IMG/VR virus record: IMGVR_UViG_3300014838_000022
Span: 1-59,836 of that record
Origin: a virus
DNA: 59,836 bases
Strand: one strand, 5' to 3'
Made by a program: the position numbers and the translations under genes. This document shows positions 40,757 to 48,483 of the stretch, one piece after another. Within the stretch, counting starts at the first letter, position 1. Each line of letters starts with the position of its first letter. Under the pieces are notes generated by a model, which was not told the origin of the DNA, did no database searches, and saw only the letters and a list, made by a program, of their open reading frames with translations.

Positions 40757-40869
40757 ATTTTCCTGTACTTATTATCTTTTATTCTTTATCGAGTGGCTTG
40801 GTGCTGCCGAGCGGCAGCGAGCAACCAAGCCTAGATAATTAATACTTCCTGAATATAGTACAGGAAAAT
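40757..40869. other. Nested inverted-repeat (cruciform) element, 113 bp
   Basis: Outer arms ATTTTCCTGTACT (40757-40769) and AGTACAGGAAAAT (40857-40869) are perfect; inner arms GGCTTGGT (40795-40802) and ACCAAGCC (40824-40831) enclose GCTGCC-GAGC-GGCAGC. Non-coding. Could be a structured RNA, a replication or recombination site, or a small non-autonomous mobile element. Confidence 0.6.
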
Positions 40870-40965
40870 GCTTTCCTTGTCAAGATATAATAACAATGTA
40901 TTAAGTACCGGATAATTAGTTTTTACATGTTTTGAAAACATCAACAAAATTCATTCGGCATATAT

Positions 40966-41071
40966 GTAGTGTAGTTTGAAGGAATATAATTAATAATACA
41001 CTACAGGTAGTAGGTATACCATTAGTAGTGTAGTTTGAAGGAATATAATTAATAATACACTACAGGTAGTA
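40966..41071. repeat. Two 47-bp direct repeats, iteron-like
   Basis: GTAGTGTAGTTTGAAGGAAT... occurs at 40966-41012 and 41025-41071, each with internal GTAGTGTA/TACACTAC arms. Related CTGTAGTG or CACTACAG pieces continue to about 41215. Very AT-rich. No gene. Candidate replication origin or regulator-binding array. Confidence 0.7.
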
Positions 41072-41352
41072 TAACAATAGGTTGGTGTATCAATTATATA
41101 CACACATCCTGTAGTGTATATACCTTCTGTAGTGGTATGTCATCAATGGACTATACCTTATATGGTGTTATACTATTACGAGGGTATGATATATTTACAC
41201 TACACTACAGGATGTGTGTCTAAATACTGGATATTATATGTTTGGGTCCGAAGTATCAACGTCGCAGACCCGGAGCCTGGTACAGGGAAATACTGGATAT
41301 TACATACTCGCCCGGGCGCATTAAATTGGTTCGGTGAAACGATGTGATTATA

Positions 41353-41416
41353 ATAAAAAAGAGCGGTTGAAAATAATAATTGGGGACTGAATCCCAAGAA
41401 CTAAAATCAACCGCTC
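41353..41416 (-). terminator. Terminator of RNA A
   Basis: GAGCGGTTGA / TCAACCGCTC closing a 36-nt loop that itself folds (TTGGGATTCAGTCCCCAA), followed by TTTTTT on the minus strand. Confidence 0.8.
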
Positions 41417-41635
41417 ATCAGACTTTAGACTCTAACTACTAATACACTCATTGCCTTTATCTCACGTTTACTTCTGTCACTGCGTTCCTTTCGGAATTGA
41501 ATGGCGTGGCTCTCCATTCATGATATACCTTCAATGAGTTTTTAATCCCCACTTAACCCTTGCAAACTTCCATTGCGGGAACCAAATTCTAATTGTGAGT
41601 CTGTTTCAATCCGCACCCCGGTCTCACGGGGTGAC
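41365..41635 (-). ncRNA. RNA A: ncRNA beginning with a CRISPR-repeat-like unit
   Basis: The predicted start is 41635, seven nt from the TATAGT box, and the transcript ends at a strong terminator, about 270 nt. The first 33 nt are the repeat-like unit. The rest is rich in self-complementarity: ACTCATTG/CAATGAGT, GAATGG/CCATTC, the GNRA hairpin TTCC-GAAA-GGAA, AGACT/AGTCT. No supported reading frame. Function inferred only. Confidence 0.65.
41603..41635 (-). other. Solitary CRISPR-repeat-like unit, copy A (33 nt)
   Basis: On the minus strand it begins GTCACCCCGTGAGACC and ends GGGGTGCGGATTGAAAC. It has the size of a type I/III repeat, CACCCC/GGGGTG arms and the ATTGAAAC end that forms the crRNA 5' handle in such systems. 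Only one copy here, at the very 5' end of a transcript. Confidence 0.7.
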
Positions 41636-41641
41636 ATAAAT

Positions 41642-41670
41642 ACTATAACATACTCTACCAAACTTATCAA
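41642..41670 (-). promoter_or_regulatory. Promoter of RNA A
   Basis: TTGATA (41665-41670), 17 nt, TATAGT (41642-41647). Confidence 0.7.
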
Positions 41671-41675
41671 ATTTT

Positions 41676-41725
41676 ATTTTGTGAGTCTCACCCTGAATAC
41701 ACATAACCCTTGAGACTCACAAAAT
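41676..41725. repeat. 14-bp inverted repeat
   Basis: ATTTTGTGAGTCTC (41676-41689) and GAGACTCACAAAAT (41712-41725) are perfect arms around 22 nt, directly upstream of the RNA A promoter. Possible terminator or operator. Confidence 0.65.
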
Positions 41726-41730
41726 CTATC

Positions 41731-41844
41731 TGTTGGACTAATTGTGCATGGCAACACAGTCAGAGGCTCTACTGCATGATCCTGCTAGTAACTTGCTGTA
41801 TTACGGGTCTGATCTATTACGTATTCAATCAGCATAGTCCAACA
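41731..41844 (-). ncRNA. Structured 114-nt RNA closed by a 10-bp stem
   Basis: TGTTGGACTA (41731-41740) pairs with TAGTCCAACA (41835-41844). It lies between the stop of the 41.9-kb gene and the RNA A promoter, with no reading frame. Could be a 3' element of that mRNA or a separate RNA. Confidence 0.45.
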
Positions 41845-41853
41845 AAAATAAAA

Positions 41854-42045
41854 TTACTGTCCAAACAATGCCGATGTCTGGTCACCACTATAACGCACCT
41901 TCCCTTGGCTGTCAAGTGTCTTTTTGGTATTTCCATCATACCGTCCAATCGTCGCACCCGAGGCATCTTGAGCAATCACTTGGGAACCAGTATGCAACTT
42001 GTATCCCTTCGTGCGACCACTACCGTCTTTGATTGTTTCTCTCAT
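41854..42045 (-). CDS. Hypothetical 63-aa phage protein
   Basis: MRETIKDGSGRTKGYKLHTG and IGRYDGNTKKTLDSQGKVRY form a pattern I recall from small conserved phage proteins of unknown role. Promoter TTGACA (42074-42079), 16 nt, TATGTT (42052-42057), six nt to ATG 42045. Confidence 0.7.
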   Translation of the reverse strand: MRETIKDGSGRTKGYKLHTGSQVIAQDASGATIGRYDGNTKKTLDSQGKVRYSGDQTSALFGQ

Positions 42046-42051
42046 GCTAAG

Positions 42052-42079
42052 AACATACCACAAATACTTGCGGTGTCAA
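42052..42079 (-). promoter_or_regulatory. Promoter of the 42.0-kb gene
   Basis: TTGACA-N16-TATGTT six nt from the start codon. Confidence 0.8.
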
Positions 42080-42087
42080 ATTTTATT

Positions 42088-42324
42088 TTATAACACCGTG
42101 AGCGTAATCTCAGTGCCCGATTCGAGCGGAAACAATACCCTCTCACATATGGGCGCTATATTCGTCCAAGCCTGAACCGCAATTCCTCTATCTGGTCCAG
42201 TGACCAGAAACAAATCAAAGATTGAATTTTTTGCCCAGTATGGATAATTACGTTGTTTAATCTCTTCTTTAGGCAACGTTATTTTCACCTTGGCATTTAC
42301 GCACATGTAGTTTTGGTCATTCAT
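42088..42324 (-). CDS. Hypothetical 78-aa protein
   Basis: Not recognised. Promoter TTGACA (42353-42358), 16 nt, TAGAAT (42331-42336), six nt to ATG. Confidence 0.65.
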   Translation of the reverse strand: MNDQNYMCVNAKVKITLPKEEIKQRNYPYWAKNSIFDLFLVTGPDRGIAVQAWTNIAPICERVLFPLESGTEITLTVL

Positions 42325-42330
42325 ACGGTT

Positions 42331-42358
42331 ATTCTAACACACTATTGGGACTTGTCAA
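42331..42358 (-). promoter_or_regulatory. Promoter of the 42.3-kb gene
   Basis: TTGACA-N16-TAGAAT six nt from the start codon. Confidence 0.8.
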
Positions 42359-42365
42359 ATAAAAT

Positions 42366-42943
42366 TGGTGCCATCGGCTGGACTTCCACCAGCAAACGGG
42401 AGTCACCCCATTATTTTTCCATCCTTGAGTTTAACTGGAATCTAGCGACACTAGATTTGCTTTATCTTTCGAACCATTAAACTGTTAGGACGAAGTAACG
42501 TTGTATCTAGCACGTTACGCTATGGCATAAAATTTGGTATTAAGAGGATTTCACGTAAGAACCATTTAAGGTTAATTCGTTCCAATAAAAAGGGGGTGAA
42601 CCTTTACCTCCCCTCGTTCAAGAGGGGCGTGCTACCAGTTACACCATATCGTCGTTTGTCTCTTGCGGAACCACCCAAAGAGAGCTACTCCCTGGAAACC
42701 GCTTTGTTTGGCCTTACAAATTAAAATTAGTGTGCCAGTCACGGCATCTTCGTGCAATGAAACTTGGTGACTAGCCTATTTCATTATTAACCGATTCGCC
42801 CTTTATCCTTGGCATCTTACAATCACACGCAATACTGTATGCGGCAAGTTCGGCGACAAGACTAATCAAAAATTAAAGGTAGCAATTCAGTCTAATCCCA
42901 TTACATTGTAAGTTTCAATCCGCACCCGGTCTCACGGGGTGAC
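42366..42943 (-). ncRNA. RNA B: ~575-nt structured region with tRNA-like parts
   Basis: Starts at the second CRISPR-repeat-like unit. No gene. Near its 3' end CGATGGC-A-CCA (42376-42366), preceded by a T-arm-like GCTGG-TGGAAGT-CCAGC, looks like a tRNA 3' end, with a partner GCCATAG at 42536, too far (171 nt) for a normal tRNA. A second tRNA-like core (GGTGTAACTGGTAGCACG D arm, CCCCT/AGGGG anticodon stem, AAAGG-TTCACCC-CCTTT T arm) lies around 42595-42650 but lacks an acceptor partner. Either decayed tRNAs or a novel RNA. Confidence 0.45.
42912..42943 (-). other. Solitary CRISPR-repeat-like unit, copy B (32 nt)
   Basis: Same as copy A except for one fewer G/C in the stem. Promoter places +1 at 42943, the first base of the unit. 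Upstream ~45 nt are also nearly identical between A and B. Confidence 0.7.
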
Positions 42944-42949
42944 ATAAAT

Positions 42950-42977
42950 ACTATAACACACTCCCCAAACTTGTCAA
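42950..42977 (-). promoter_or_regulatory. Promoter of RNA B
   Basis: TTGACA (42972-42977), 16 nt, TATAGT (42950-42955). Confidence 0.8.
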
Positions 42978-43222
42978 ATTTTATTTTGTGTCCATTTCCC
43001 CCGAGGGTTAGGATAATACAGTGTTCCTGTCGCAATATTCATGATCCCCCCTGCCCCCCCCGGGAGTTCCCTTGGGGGAAAGGAAAATACTTCGTGGCCG
43101 CTATAAAGTGTTTTCTTACAAGGGGGTGCACTCTCCCCCCACCCCCAGGTCTCTCTATTCCAGTGCATAGGAACCCCATCATCCCCATCGGGGCCAAGTA
43201 TGATAAATGTTTTATTTGACAT
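42974..43222 (-). CDS. Hypothetical 82-aa protein
   Basis: MSNKTFIILGPDGDDGVPMH and a Trp/Gly-rich middle suggest a small conserved phage protein, not named. Overlaps the end of the GP88 gene by 11 nt, and its stop overlaps the RNA B promoter. Confidence 0.6.
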   Translation of the reverse strand: MSNKTFIILGPDGDDGVPMHWNRETWGWGESAPPCKKTLYSGHEVFSFPPRELPGGAGGIMNIATGTLYYPNPRGKWTQNKI

Positions 43223-44078
43223 ATTCAATGGTCTTGAATTTATTGGAGAGTTTCAATGGGGCGGGGTGCATCGTAATCTTTCCCGCTTTCGTGTTGATTG
43301 TTACCACAGCGGGCACGGTGACAGTTTTCTTTCCCTTGCCGTGATGAAAGTAATCAGCCTTGTAACCACCCTTCCCCTGTTTGCGTAATTTATATACAGC
43401 CTTCCCCGCAGCACTCCCGGCGGGCATTGTCCCGTGAATCAACAAACAAAAATCCTTGTCCCCCTTCCACAACAAAGAATCATCATGGTCTATTTCAAGC
43501 CCCAATTGCTTGGCTTCATCCTCTGAAAATACCACCTTGGCAAAACGCAATCCCATCATGTCAATCAAATCGTCAAACTTTCCTCCACGGGATGCCACCA
43601 ATTTTAAATTGGAAGGAATAACATTAAGCCGTTTTACCCAAAGCGGTAACATCTTGGAATAACCATAGAAAATCCAGTCCGGATGTTGCTGTGCTACCAT
43701 AATCCAAGCATCAAAATAGGCTTGATTGAAGAAATCCCCGCTCCCATGTATGCGGATACGTTTAACGTTTTTCTTGGTAAGCAAACTGGATTCAATCAAG
43801 TTAGCCATCCCAATTGCCGTATTGGCTTGTTTCAACAAGTCAAAATTGTTCCACCGTGACTCCCGTACAGTCTTGAACAAATTCTCCGGTAGTGTGGCAA
43901 AACACCGAAATTCTGTATTCGGGCCATCTGTTATTTTTCCAGTTTCTCTGTTAACACTTGAACGACAAAGGTTTGCCCCTAAACAAGTGTGTCCGGCGGG
44001 CAAAGAGAGGATAAACGTATCTCCGTCAAGTTTAGCGTTTCCTTTAGCAAATGATAATGTTTTATTTGTGTCAGTCAT
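43212..44078 (-). CDS. GP88-like phage protein
   Basis: A 288-aa protein. FILSLPAGHTCLGANLCRSS, TEFRCFATLPENLFKTVRES and the RWNNFDLL element match the GP88 family (PF17338) found in many phages; the conserved Cys, CRS and FRC-x positions are present. Function unknown. Start chosen at 44078 (MTDTNKTLSFA) because the upstream ATG lies inside the -10 box. Leaderless. Confidence 0.85.
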   Translation of the reverse strand: MTDTNKTLSFAKGNAKLDGDTFILSLPAGHTCLGANLCRSSVNRETGKITDGPNTEFRCFATLPENLFKTVRESRWNNFDLLKQANTAIGMANLIESSLLTKKNVKRIRIHGSGDFFNQAYFDAWIMVAQQHPDWIFYGYSKMLPLWVKRLNVIPSNLKLVASRGGKFDDLIDMMGLRFAKVVFSEDEAKQLGLEIDHDDSLLWKGDKDFCLLIHGTMPAGSAAGKAVYKLRKQGKGGYKADYFHHGKGKKTVTVPAVVTINTKAGKITMHPAPLKLSNKFKTIEYVK

Positions 44079-44084
44079 ACCTAT

Positions 44085-44112
44085 ACAATACACTATCCTA
44101 TTTATTTGTCAA
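44085..44112 (-). promoter_or_regulatory. Promoter of the GP88-like gene
   Basis: TTGACA (44107-44112), 16 nt, TATTGT (44085-44090), six nt to ATG 44078. Confidence 0.8.
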
Positions 44113-44120
44113 ATTTTATT

Positions 44121-44159
44121 TATAAAAACAAAAATGCCCTTGATGTTAACAAGGGCATT
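44121..44159 (-). terminator. Terminator
   Basis: AATGCCCTTG / CAAGGGCATT hairpin then TTTTTGTTTTT on the minus strand, after the 44.2-44.9 kb gene. Confidence 0.85.
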
Positions 44160-44177
44160 CATATGAAGGATAAGAAC

Positions 44178-44867
44178 TTAGGAAACAGGAACCACCGGCA
44201 AGGTCGCCGTTGAAGGAGGCGTGCCGCTGTTATCAGCCGCAGAAACTTCAACCGCATTGTCAATCACGGGAGCACTGGCTGGAATAGTTTCCACAGTGGC
44301 AGAGTCCACAATGGCTTGAGCCGATTCAACCGGAGCCGGGGCAGTAGGAATAACGGGAGCAACTTCGGGCGCTGGAGTAATCAATACCGGCGTAGCCGTG
44401 GCGATAATCTCCTGTGCCGCCGCAATCGTGTCAGCAACTTCTGTATTCACCTTGCGGGCCTTGCGAGGAACCTTGGTCTTGGTGTCAGAATGATCTTTGG
44501 CCGCAACTGTCCGCAAACGATACAGTTTCGCACGCCGTCCCAAACCAGACTCAGAATCCGGTTCAGCCGTGGCCCCAATTACCGCAACCACCAAAGAATG
44601 AGCATTCACCCGCCCAGACTTCGTGAACATGTCATGCTTCAAATTCTTCCGCAACGTCAGCATCGTGCAATTCTCCCCCTTGCCAAACATAGATACTACC
44701 TTCGTCTGCCCATTATTGGTAGTAATGGTTTTTGTGGCAGTCTTGTCCAATTCAATCCCGTTGACCTTCATCAATTGCGTGAAAGTCCATTCCGCCGATT
44801 TCGGAAACTTCATCCCGTAACGAGGACGACCGGGATGCTCATGAACCATTGTATTTTCGTTTTTCAT
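44178..44867 (-). CDS. Hypothetical 229-aa protein with Ala/Pro-rich tail
   Basis: The first ~130 residues are folded and include FPKSAEWTFTQLMKVNGIEL, resembling a small DNA-binding helix pair. The last ~90 residues are low-complexity Ala/Pro/Val/Thr. Promoter TTGACA (44922-44927), 17 nt, TAAAGT (44899-44904), ~30-nt leader. Possible regulator, unproven. Confidence 0.6.
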   Translation of the reverse strand: MKNENTMVHEHPGRPRYGMKFPKSAEWTFTQLMKVNGIELDKTATKTITTNNGQTKVVSMFGKGENCTMLTLRKNLKHDMFTKSGRVNAHSLVVAVIGATAEPDSESGLGRRAKLYRLRTVAAKDHSDTKTKVPRKARKVNTEVADTIAAAQEIIATATPVLITPAPEVAPVIPTAPAPVESAQAIVDSATVETIPASAPVIDNAVEVSAADNSGTPPSTATLPVVPVS

Positions 44868-44912
44868 ATTTTATATTGTGTTAACTAACTGTATTACTAC
44901 TTTATCACTTCT

Positions 44913-45608
44913 TTATACCGATGTCAAATTCTTTTTAAAAGTGTTTTTAAATGCTTCCAAATCAACAGCTTGTTGCTTTTTGAAGGTAACAATCTTTTGC
45001 CATGCGCTAACCGTAAACGTTTCACCAAAACAAGTGAGACACGTTGAATTCTCATTCAAAGCAAACATATTGCGATCAGCATACCCCCTGCCCGTAATGT
45101 CCTTAATGAGTGTCTCATTTTCAGGCACTTTAAGCCATGTTTGTTTATGGAAGGTAGCACGGATGCAGTCATCATGCTGTTTCTTGGCAGCAATTTCCTC
45201 CGCTTGCAATTCCAACAAGATAGCAATAGCCTTGGCTTTTTGCTTCTCATTCAATCCAAAAGTTGTCCCGTCCCCCATAGCAATCCACCGCTTGCAACTC
45301 CAATCCCCAAATTTGAGACGATACCCCGTGATTCGCCACCGGAACCCTGTCACAGCCGAACGGATTTCATTGATTTCCACCCGCACTCCTAAGCATCGTG
45401 CCCCATCTGTGTTCGGGTCCAACATCTTTAAAATGTCAAGTTTAGTCTTGGCCTTTTGAAACTTGGCATCTTCCCGAGCCTTTGCGTCGGCTTCCTCTTT
45501 TAAAATCTTATCGTCAGGCTCCCACGCTTCCATCAATCCGCAACCAATCGCAGACTTGTTTTCCGTGTTGTACTTGTTGCACTCTTCAGTCGTTTTGTAA
45601 ATTTTCAT
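44913..45608 (-). CDS. Hypothetical 231-aa protein
   Basis: Not recognised. Charged N-terminal helices (ILKEEADAKAREDAKFQKAK), central RWRITGYRLKFGDWSCKRW. Promoter TTGACA (45636-45641), 16 nt, TATATT (45614-45619), five nt to ATG. Confidence 0.65.
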   Translation of the reverse strand: MKIYKTTEECNKYNTENKSAIGCGLMEAWEPDDKILKEEADAKAREDAKFQKAKTKLDILKMLDPNTDGARCLGVRVEINEIRSAVTGFRWRITGYRLKFGDWSCKRWIAMGDGTTFGLNEKQKAKAIAILLELQAEEIAAKKQHDDCIRATFHKQTWLKVPENETLIKDITGRGYADRNMFALNENSTCLTCFGETFTVSAWQKIVTFKKQQAVDLEAFKNTFKKNLTSV

Positions 45609-45718
45609 ACTTCAATATACGTTATGGTTCTCGGTTGTCAAATTTTATTTATACAGAATTCTTAATGACAAATTCAATCGCCAAACGATTAACCCCATGC
45701 TCTACATGTCAAATCCTA

Positions 45719-45961
45719 TTATCTAACCATTGTTCCATCTTTTTGCAAAACAAACCCAATTGATGAATAAAATACCATTAATTGTTGATTCGATAATCCT
45801 TCGTTAAAAAATAAACGGCATGGAAAAAGTCTGGCGTGTTTGGGAATAAATTTGGATAATTGTCGAGCATATCCTTTCCCACGATATTTCTTATGAATAA
45901 TAAATCGTTTGATAAATCCATCTCTAATATCAATATATCCATATTTCTTGACTATTCTCAT
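45719..45961 (-). CDS. Small GNAT-like acetyltransferase
   Basis: An 80-aa protein. RFIIHKKYRGKGYARQLSKF is the acetyl-CoA-binding motif A (R/Q-x-x-G-x-G/A), and FYSSIGFVLQKDG is the typical C-terminal strand. It is much shorter than a full GNAT (about 140 aa), so it is a minimal or truncated version. Leaderless: TTGACA (45990-45995), 16 nt, TATAGT (45968-45973). Confidence 0.65.
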   Translation of the reverse strand: MRIVKKYGYIDIRDGFIKRFIIHKKYRGKGYARQLSKFIPKHARLFPCRLFFNEGLSNQQLMVFYSSIGFVLQKDGTMVR

Positions 45962-45967
45962 ACCTAC

Positions 45968-45995
45968 ACTATACGCATATATACATCAGTGTCAA
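45968..45995 (-). promoter_or_regulatory. Promoter of the small GNAT gene
   Basis: TTGACA-N16-TATAGT six nt from ATG 45961. Confidence 0.8.
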
Positions 45996-46893
45996 ATCCT
46001 ATTTCCATGTCCTTTATACCCCAAGAAGTCCCCGACCCTCAAACGAGAACATACTGCCCAGTATTTAGATCGAGCATATACTGGATATTATTTGCTCCTA
46101 AACAAAATACTGGATATTATTTACATGCGTAGATACAGTAATAAGTATTCATATGTATTCGGTGAGAATAAGCATTTTTTTATAGTATTTAGGAATTCGG
46201 TGACATTATTATAAAATACACCTCATTATATAATTAATCCAAAACAATCACACTGCGGTCTAATCTCACTTTCACCCAACCCGGCATTGAAATCATAAAA
46301 TCATGAAAATTACCAAATATAATAATGATATTTATAACGTATATACGTATCCTACCAAATAATTGGCATTTTGCTCCGTGATCCCATCAATATACTGCCT
46401 ATCATACATCTAAATACTGGATAGTATATGCTCATATACATATATTAGTATTTACCCCACATAATAAGTATACATATGTTCGGTGAAATGGCACACTTAT
46501 AAACATGTGCTTATGATCCAGTAAATAATGATTCATAAGTAATCGGTGAGAATCAACTGTTATTCTTCTGCCCTCTACCACTTCATACACGCCCTCGCCT
46601 TCGGCTCGGGCATATCATCCTATACATCTTTATCCCCATTCCAACATGCTACATTGTCTGCTCTTTTAAATGCCCCATATAGCAAATATGTTATCGCCGA
46701 GGGCGAAGCCCGAGGCGTATGTGCGTATGTATATGTTTGTTCCTACTAGAAAAGTATTTTTATATACTCCTCACATATGGTAAAACTAAACCTGTGGGTC
46801 TATATGGGTCACAATGGGGTAGGTGGGGGACTTATTATAACGTATCTACGTATTTGAAGGTGAATAAAGAAGTATGCACAATGATGTATTGAC
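45996..46893. other. Non-coding motif cluster, ~0.9 kb
   Basis: No convincing gene. Holds ATACTG-CC-CAGTAT (46051-46064), three ATACTGGAT(A/T)(T/G)TAT relatives (about 46077, 46106, 46415), three TTCGGTGA copies (46158, 46196, 46479), and a G/C-rich pair of palindromic blocks (46585-46605 and 46695-46715). Densest motif cluster in the window. Confidence 0.55.
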
Positions 46894-47103
46894 ATGAAAA
46901 TATACATCTATGGACTATATGAAGATACTGAGGATCAACTTCGCTACATTGGAGCGAGTATAAATGCCAAACAACGGCTACAGATGCATTGTGCATCTAC
47001 AGATGATGTATCTTCTCGTGAACGATGAATAAAATCTCTTCAAGAATTGGGTAAAAACCCACGAATAAAAATTCTTGAAGAAACCGACGAAGTTATGGAT
47101 TAG
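46894..47103 (+). pseudogene. GIY-YIG protein with in-frame TGA at a Trp position
   Basis: MKIYIYGLYEDTEDQLRYIG ASINAK is a GIY-YIG start (YIYGL ... RYIGAS). After RER the codon is TGA (47026-47028), then IKSLQELGKNPRIKILEET to TAG. GIY-YIG proteins often read R-x-x-W-I-x-x-L here, so TGA sits where Trp is expected. Either a nonsense mutation, readthrough, or an error. Confidence 0.7.
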
Positions 47104-47148
47104 TGAAAAGATGTGGTAATACGTATATATGGTAAAGTATATTACAAT

Positions 47149-47721
47149 ATGAGAACATTAAAAGAGATAATGGAAACGCCGTTAGAGAGCATGGATGTAT
47201 TAAACGGGGATGAATTGGATTTATACATTGAGACTATTATTAGTGAGGCGGCACCTGGATTCAACTATAGGAAAATAAATCAACATGTATATCAATTTGA
47301 TGTGAAAGATTTATTATATCAGGTAGAGATCACCGAGTCTATATTTCCTGATGGTAAGAAGATGATTGGAGTAAAGTTCAAGTTAATGAATAATCCCAAT
47401 GCGCCAAGTCGAGATGATTTTCAAACTGATCAACAGTATAAGGTAGCGATAAGGAAGAGTCAAATAGGGATTACTGGGACGGGGAATCCTAATGCGGTAT
47501 TTGCTCAAGTTATGGGGGTGATGATTACTTCTATTAAGGAGATACAACCTAATTATATTTCTTTTACCGCTGATGAAGGGAACCGACAAAGTTTATATGT
47601 TAGGCTTATTAAATTAATGGAGAAACACATTCCGATAAAATACGATAGAATTTTTATTAATCCATTAACGGGAGAGAATACTGGTAATGAAGAATTTTGG
47701 TTGGAAAGAAAGGATAAATAA
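47149..47721 (+). CDS. Hypothetical 190-aa phage protein
   Basis: Not named. MRTLKEIMETPLESMDVLNG start. The middle (GTGNPNAVFAQVMGVMITSI) and the C-terminal RQSLYVRLIKLMEKH match a layout I recall from conserved phage proteins of unknown function. Confidence 0.65.
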   Translation: MRTLKEIMETPLESMDVLNGDELDLYIETIISEAAPGFNYRKINQHVYQFDVKDLLYQVEITESIFPDGKKMIGVKFKLMNNPNAPSRDDFQTDQQYKVAIRKSQIGITGTGNPNAVFAQVMGVMITSIKEIQPNYISFTADEGNRQSLYVRLIKLMEKHIPIKYDRIFINPLTGENTGNEEFWLERKDK

Positions 47722-47812
47722 AGTGGCACCGTATAGGCGGGGTTGAAGTTTAAAGCCTAGTCTTTGACATTCATGGATGGATATACGTATATAAGGATGG
47801 GTGTATATATAT

Positions 47813-48145
47813 TTAGAATTTGATAGTAAATTTAAAGGTAGAAGTGTAAGACTCATTGAATCCAGACTCATCGAATCCTGGTTTATCATAAACGACGTTC
47901 CAGCCTACTTGTTGGAAGAAAGGTTCTACATCGAGGAAATGATTAGCAAGCAATACTTCTTCTTTAGGACCGCCATCAATAATAATTTGTTTCACCACAT
48001 CTGATTGGGTAAAGGTTGAGTCATAACCATTCCAGTGTTGAACTATGAGACGATTAAAGGCATTAAAGACTTCATTGGGGATGGATTTAAGTTTACCAGA
48101 TTGGATTTGGACTTGTGCGGGGGTAATAGGTTTAACTTGTTTCAT
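47813..48145 (-). CDS. Hypothetical 110-aa phage protein
   Basis: Not named. Starts MKQVKPITPAQVQIQSGKLK; SIPNEVFNAFNRLIVQHWNG recurs in phage proteins of unknown role. ATGA overlap with the upstream zinc protein. Confidence 0.65.
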   Translation of the reverse strand: MKQVKPITPAQVQIQSGKLKSIPNEVFNAFNRLIVQHWNGYDSTFTQSDVVKQIIIDGGPKEEVLLANHFLDVEPFFQQVGWNVVYDKPGFDESGFNESYTSTFKFTIKF

Positions 48146-48396
48146 AGGAGGGTAGATGTTGTAGTCCCATATGGATGTATGAATACTTGATTGGTTTCAA
48201 TTTTGAATGTAGCTATCCACTCATGTTCACAGATACAGCAGTAATGGGGGATATTGATTTTTGCTATAGAGGGGTTAAAGTTTGGGGCTTCGATGTCTAC
48301 ATTTGCATAGAGGGAAGGAATTCTTTTTAGGCACCGAGGGCAGGTGGTATGGTCGGGTAAACCTAAAAGTTGGGTGAGGTCGAGTTGTAGTCCCAT
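48142..48396 (-). CDS. Zinc-ribbon protein, 84 aa
   Basis: CPRCLKRI and YCCICEHEW form a Cys4 site. Not otherwise recognised. Confidence 0.65.
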   Translation of the reverse strand: MGLQLDLTQLLGLPDHTTCPRCLKRIPSLYANVDIEAPNFNPSIAKINIPHYCCICEHEWIATFKIETNQVFIHPYGTTTSTLL

Positions 48397-48483
48397 ATGG
48401 ATGTATGTAGTTAAGTATTTATGTATTAGCGATTATGTAAAGGTTTAGGAATATAAGTAATACGAAGATGTGGGCTAACAATG

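Noticed and set aside
40966-41071. Two 47-bp repeats as a minimal CRISPR
   Set aside because: Only a 12-bp gap, AT-rich and with unlike ends; iteron-like reading fits better.
46546-46749. 67-codon plus-strand frame
   Set aside because: No promoter or ribosome-binding site, spans a G/C-rich palindrome pair, and composition is unlike neighbouring genes.
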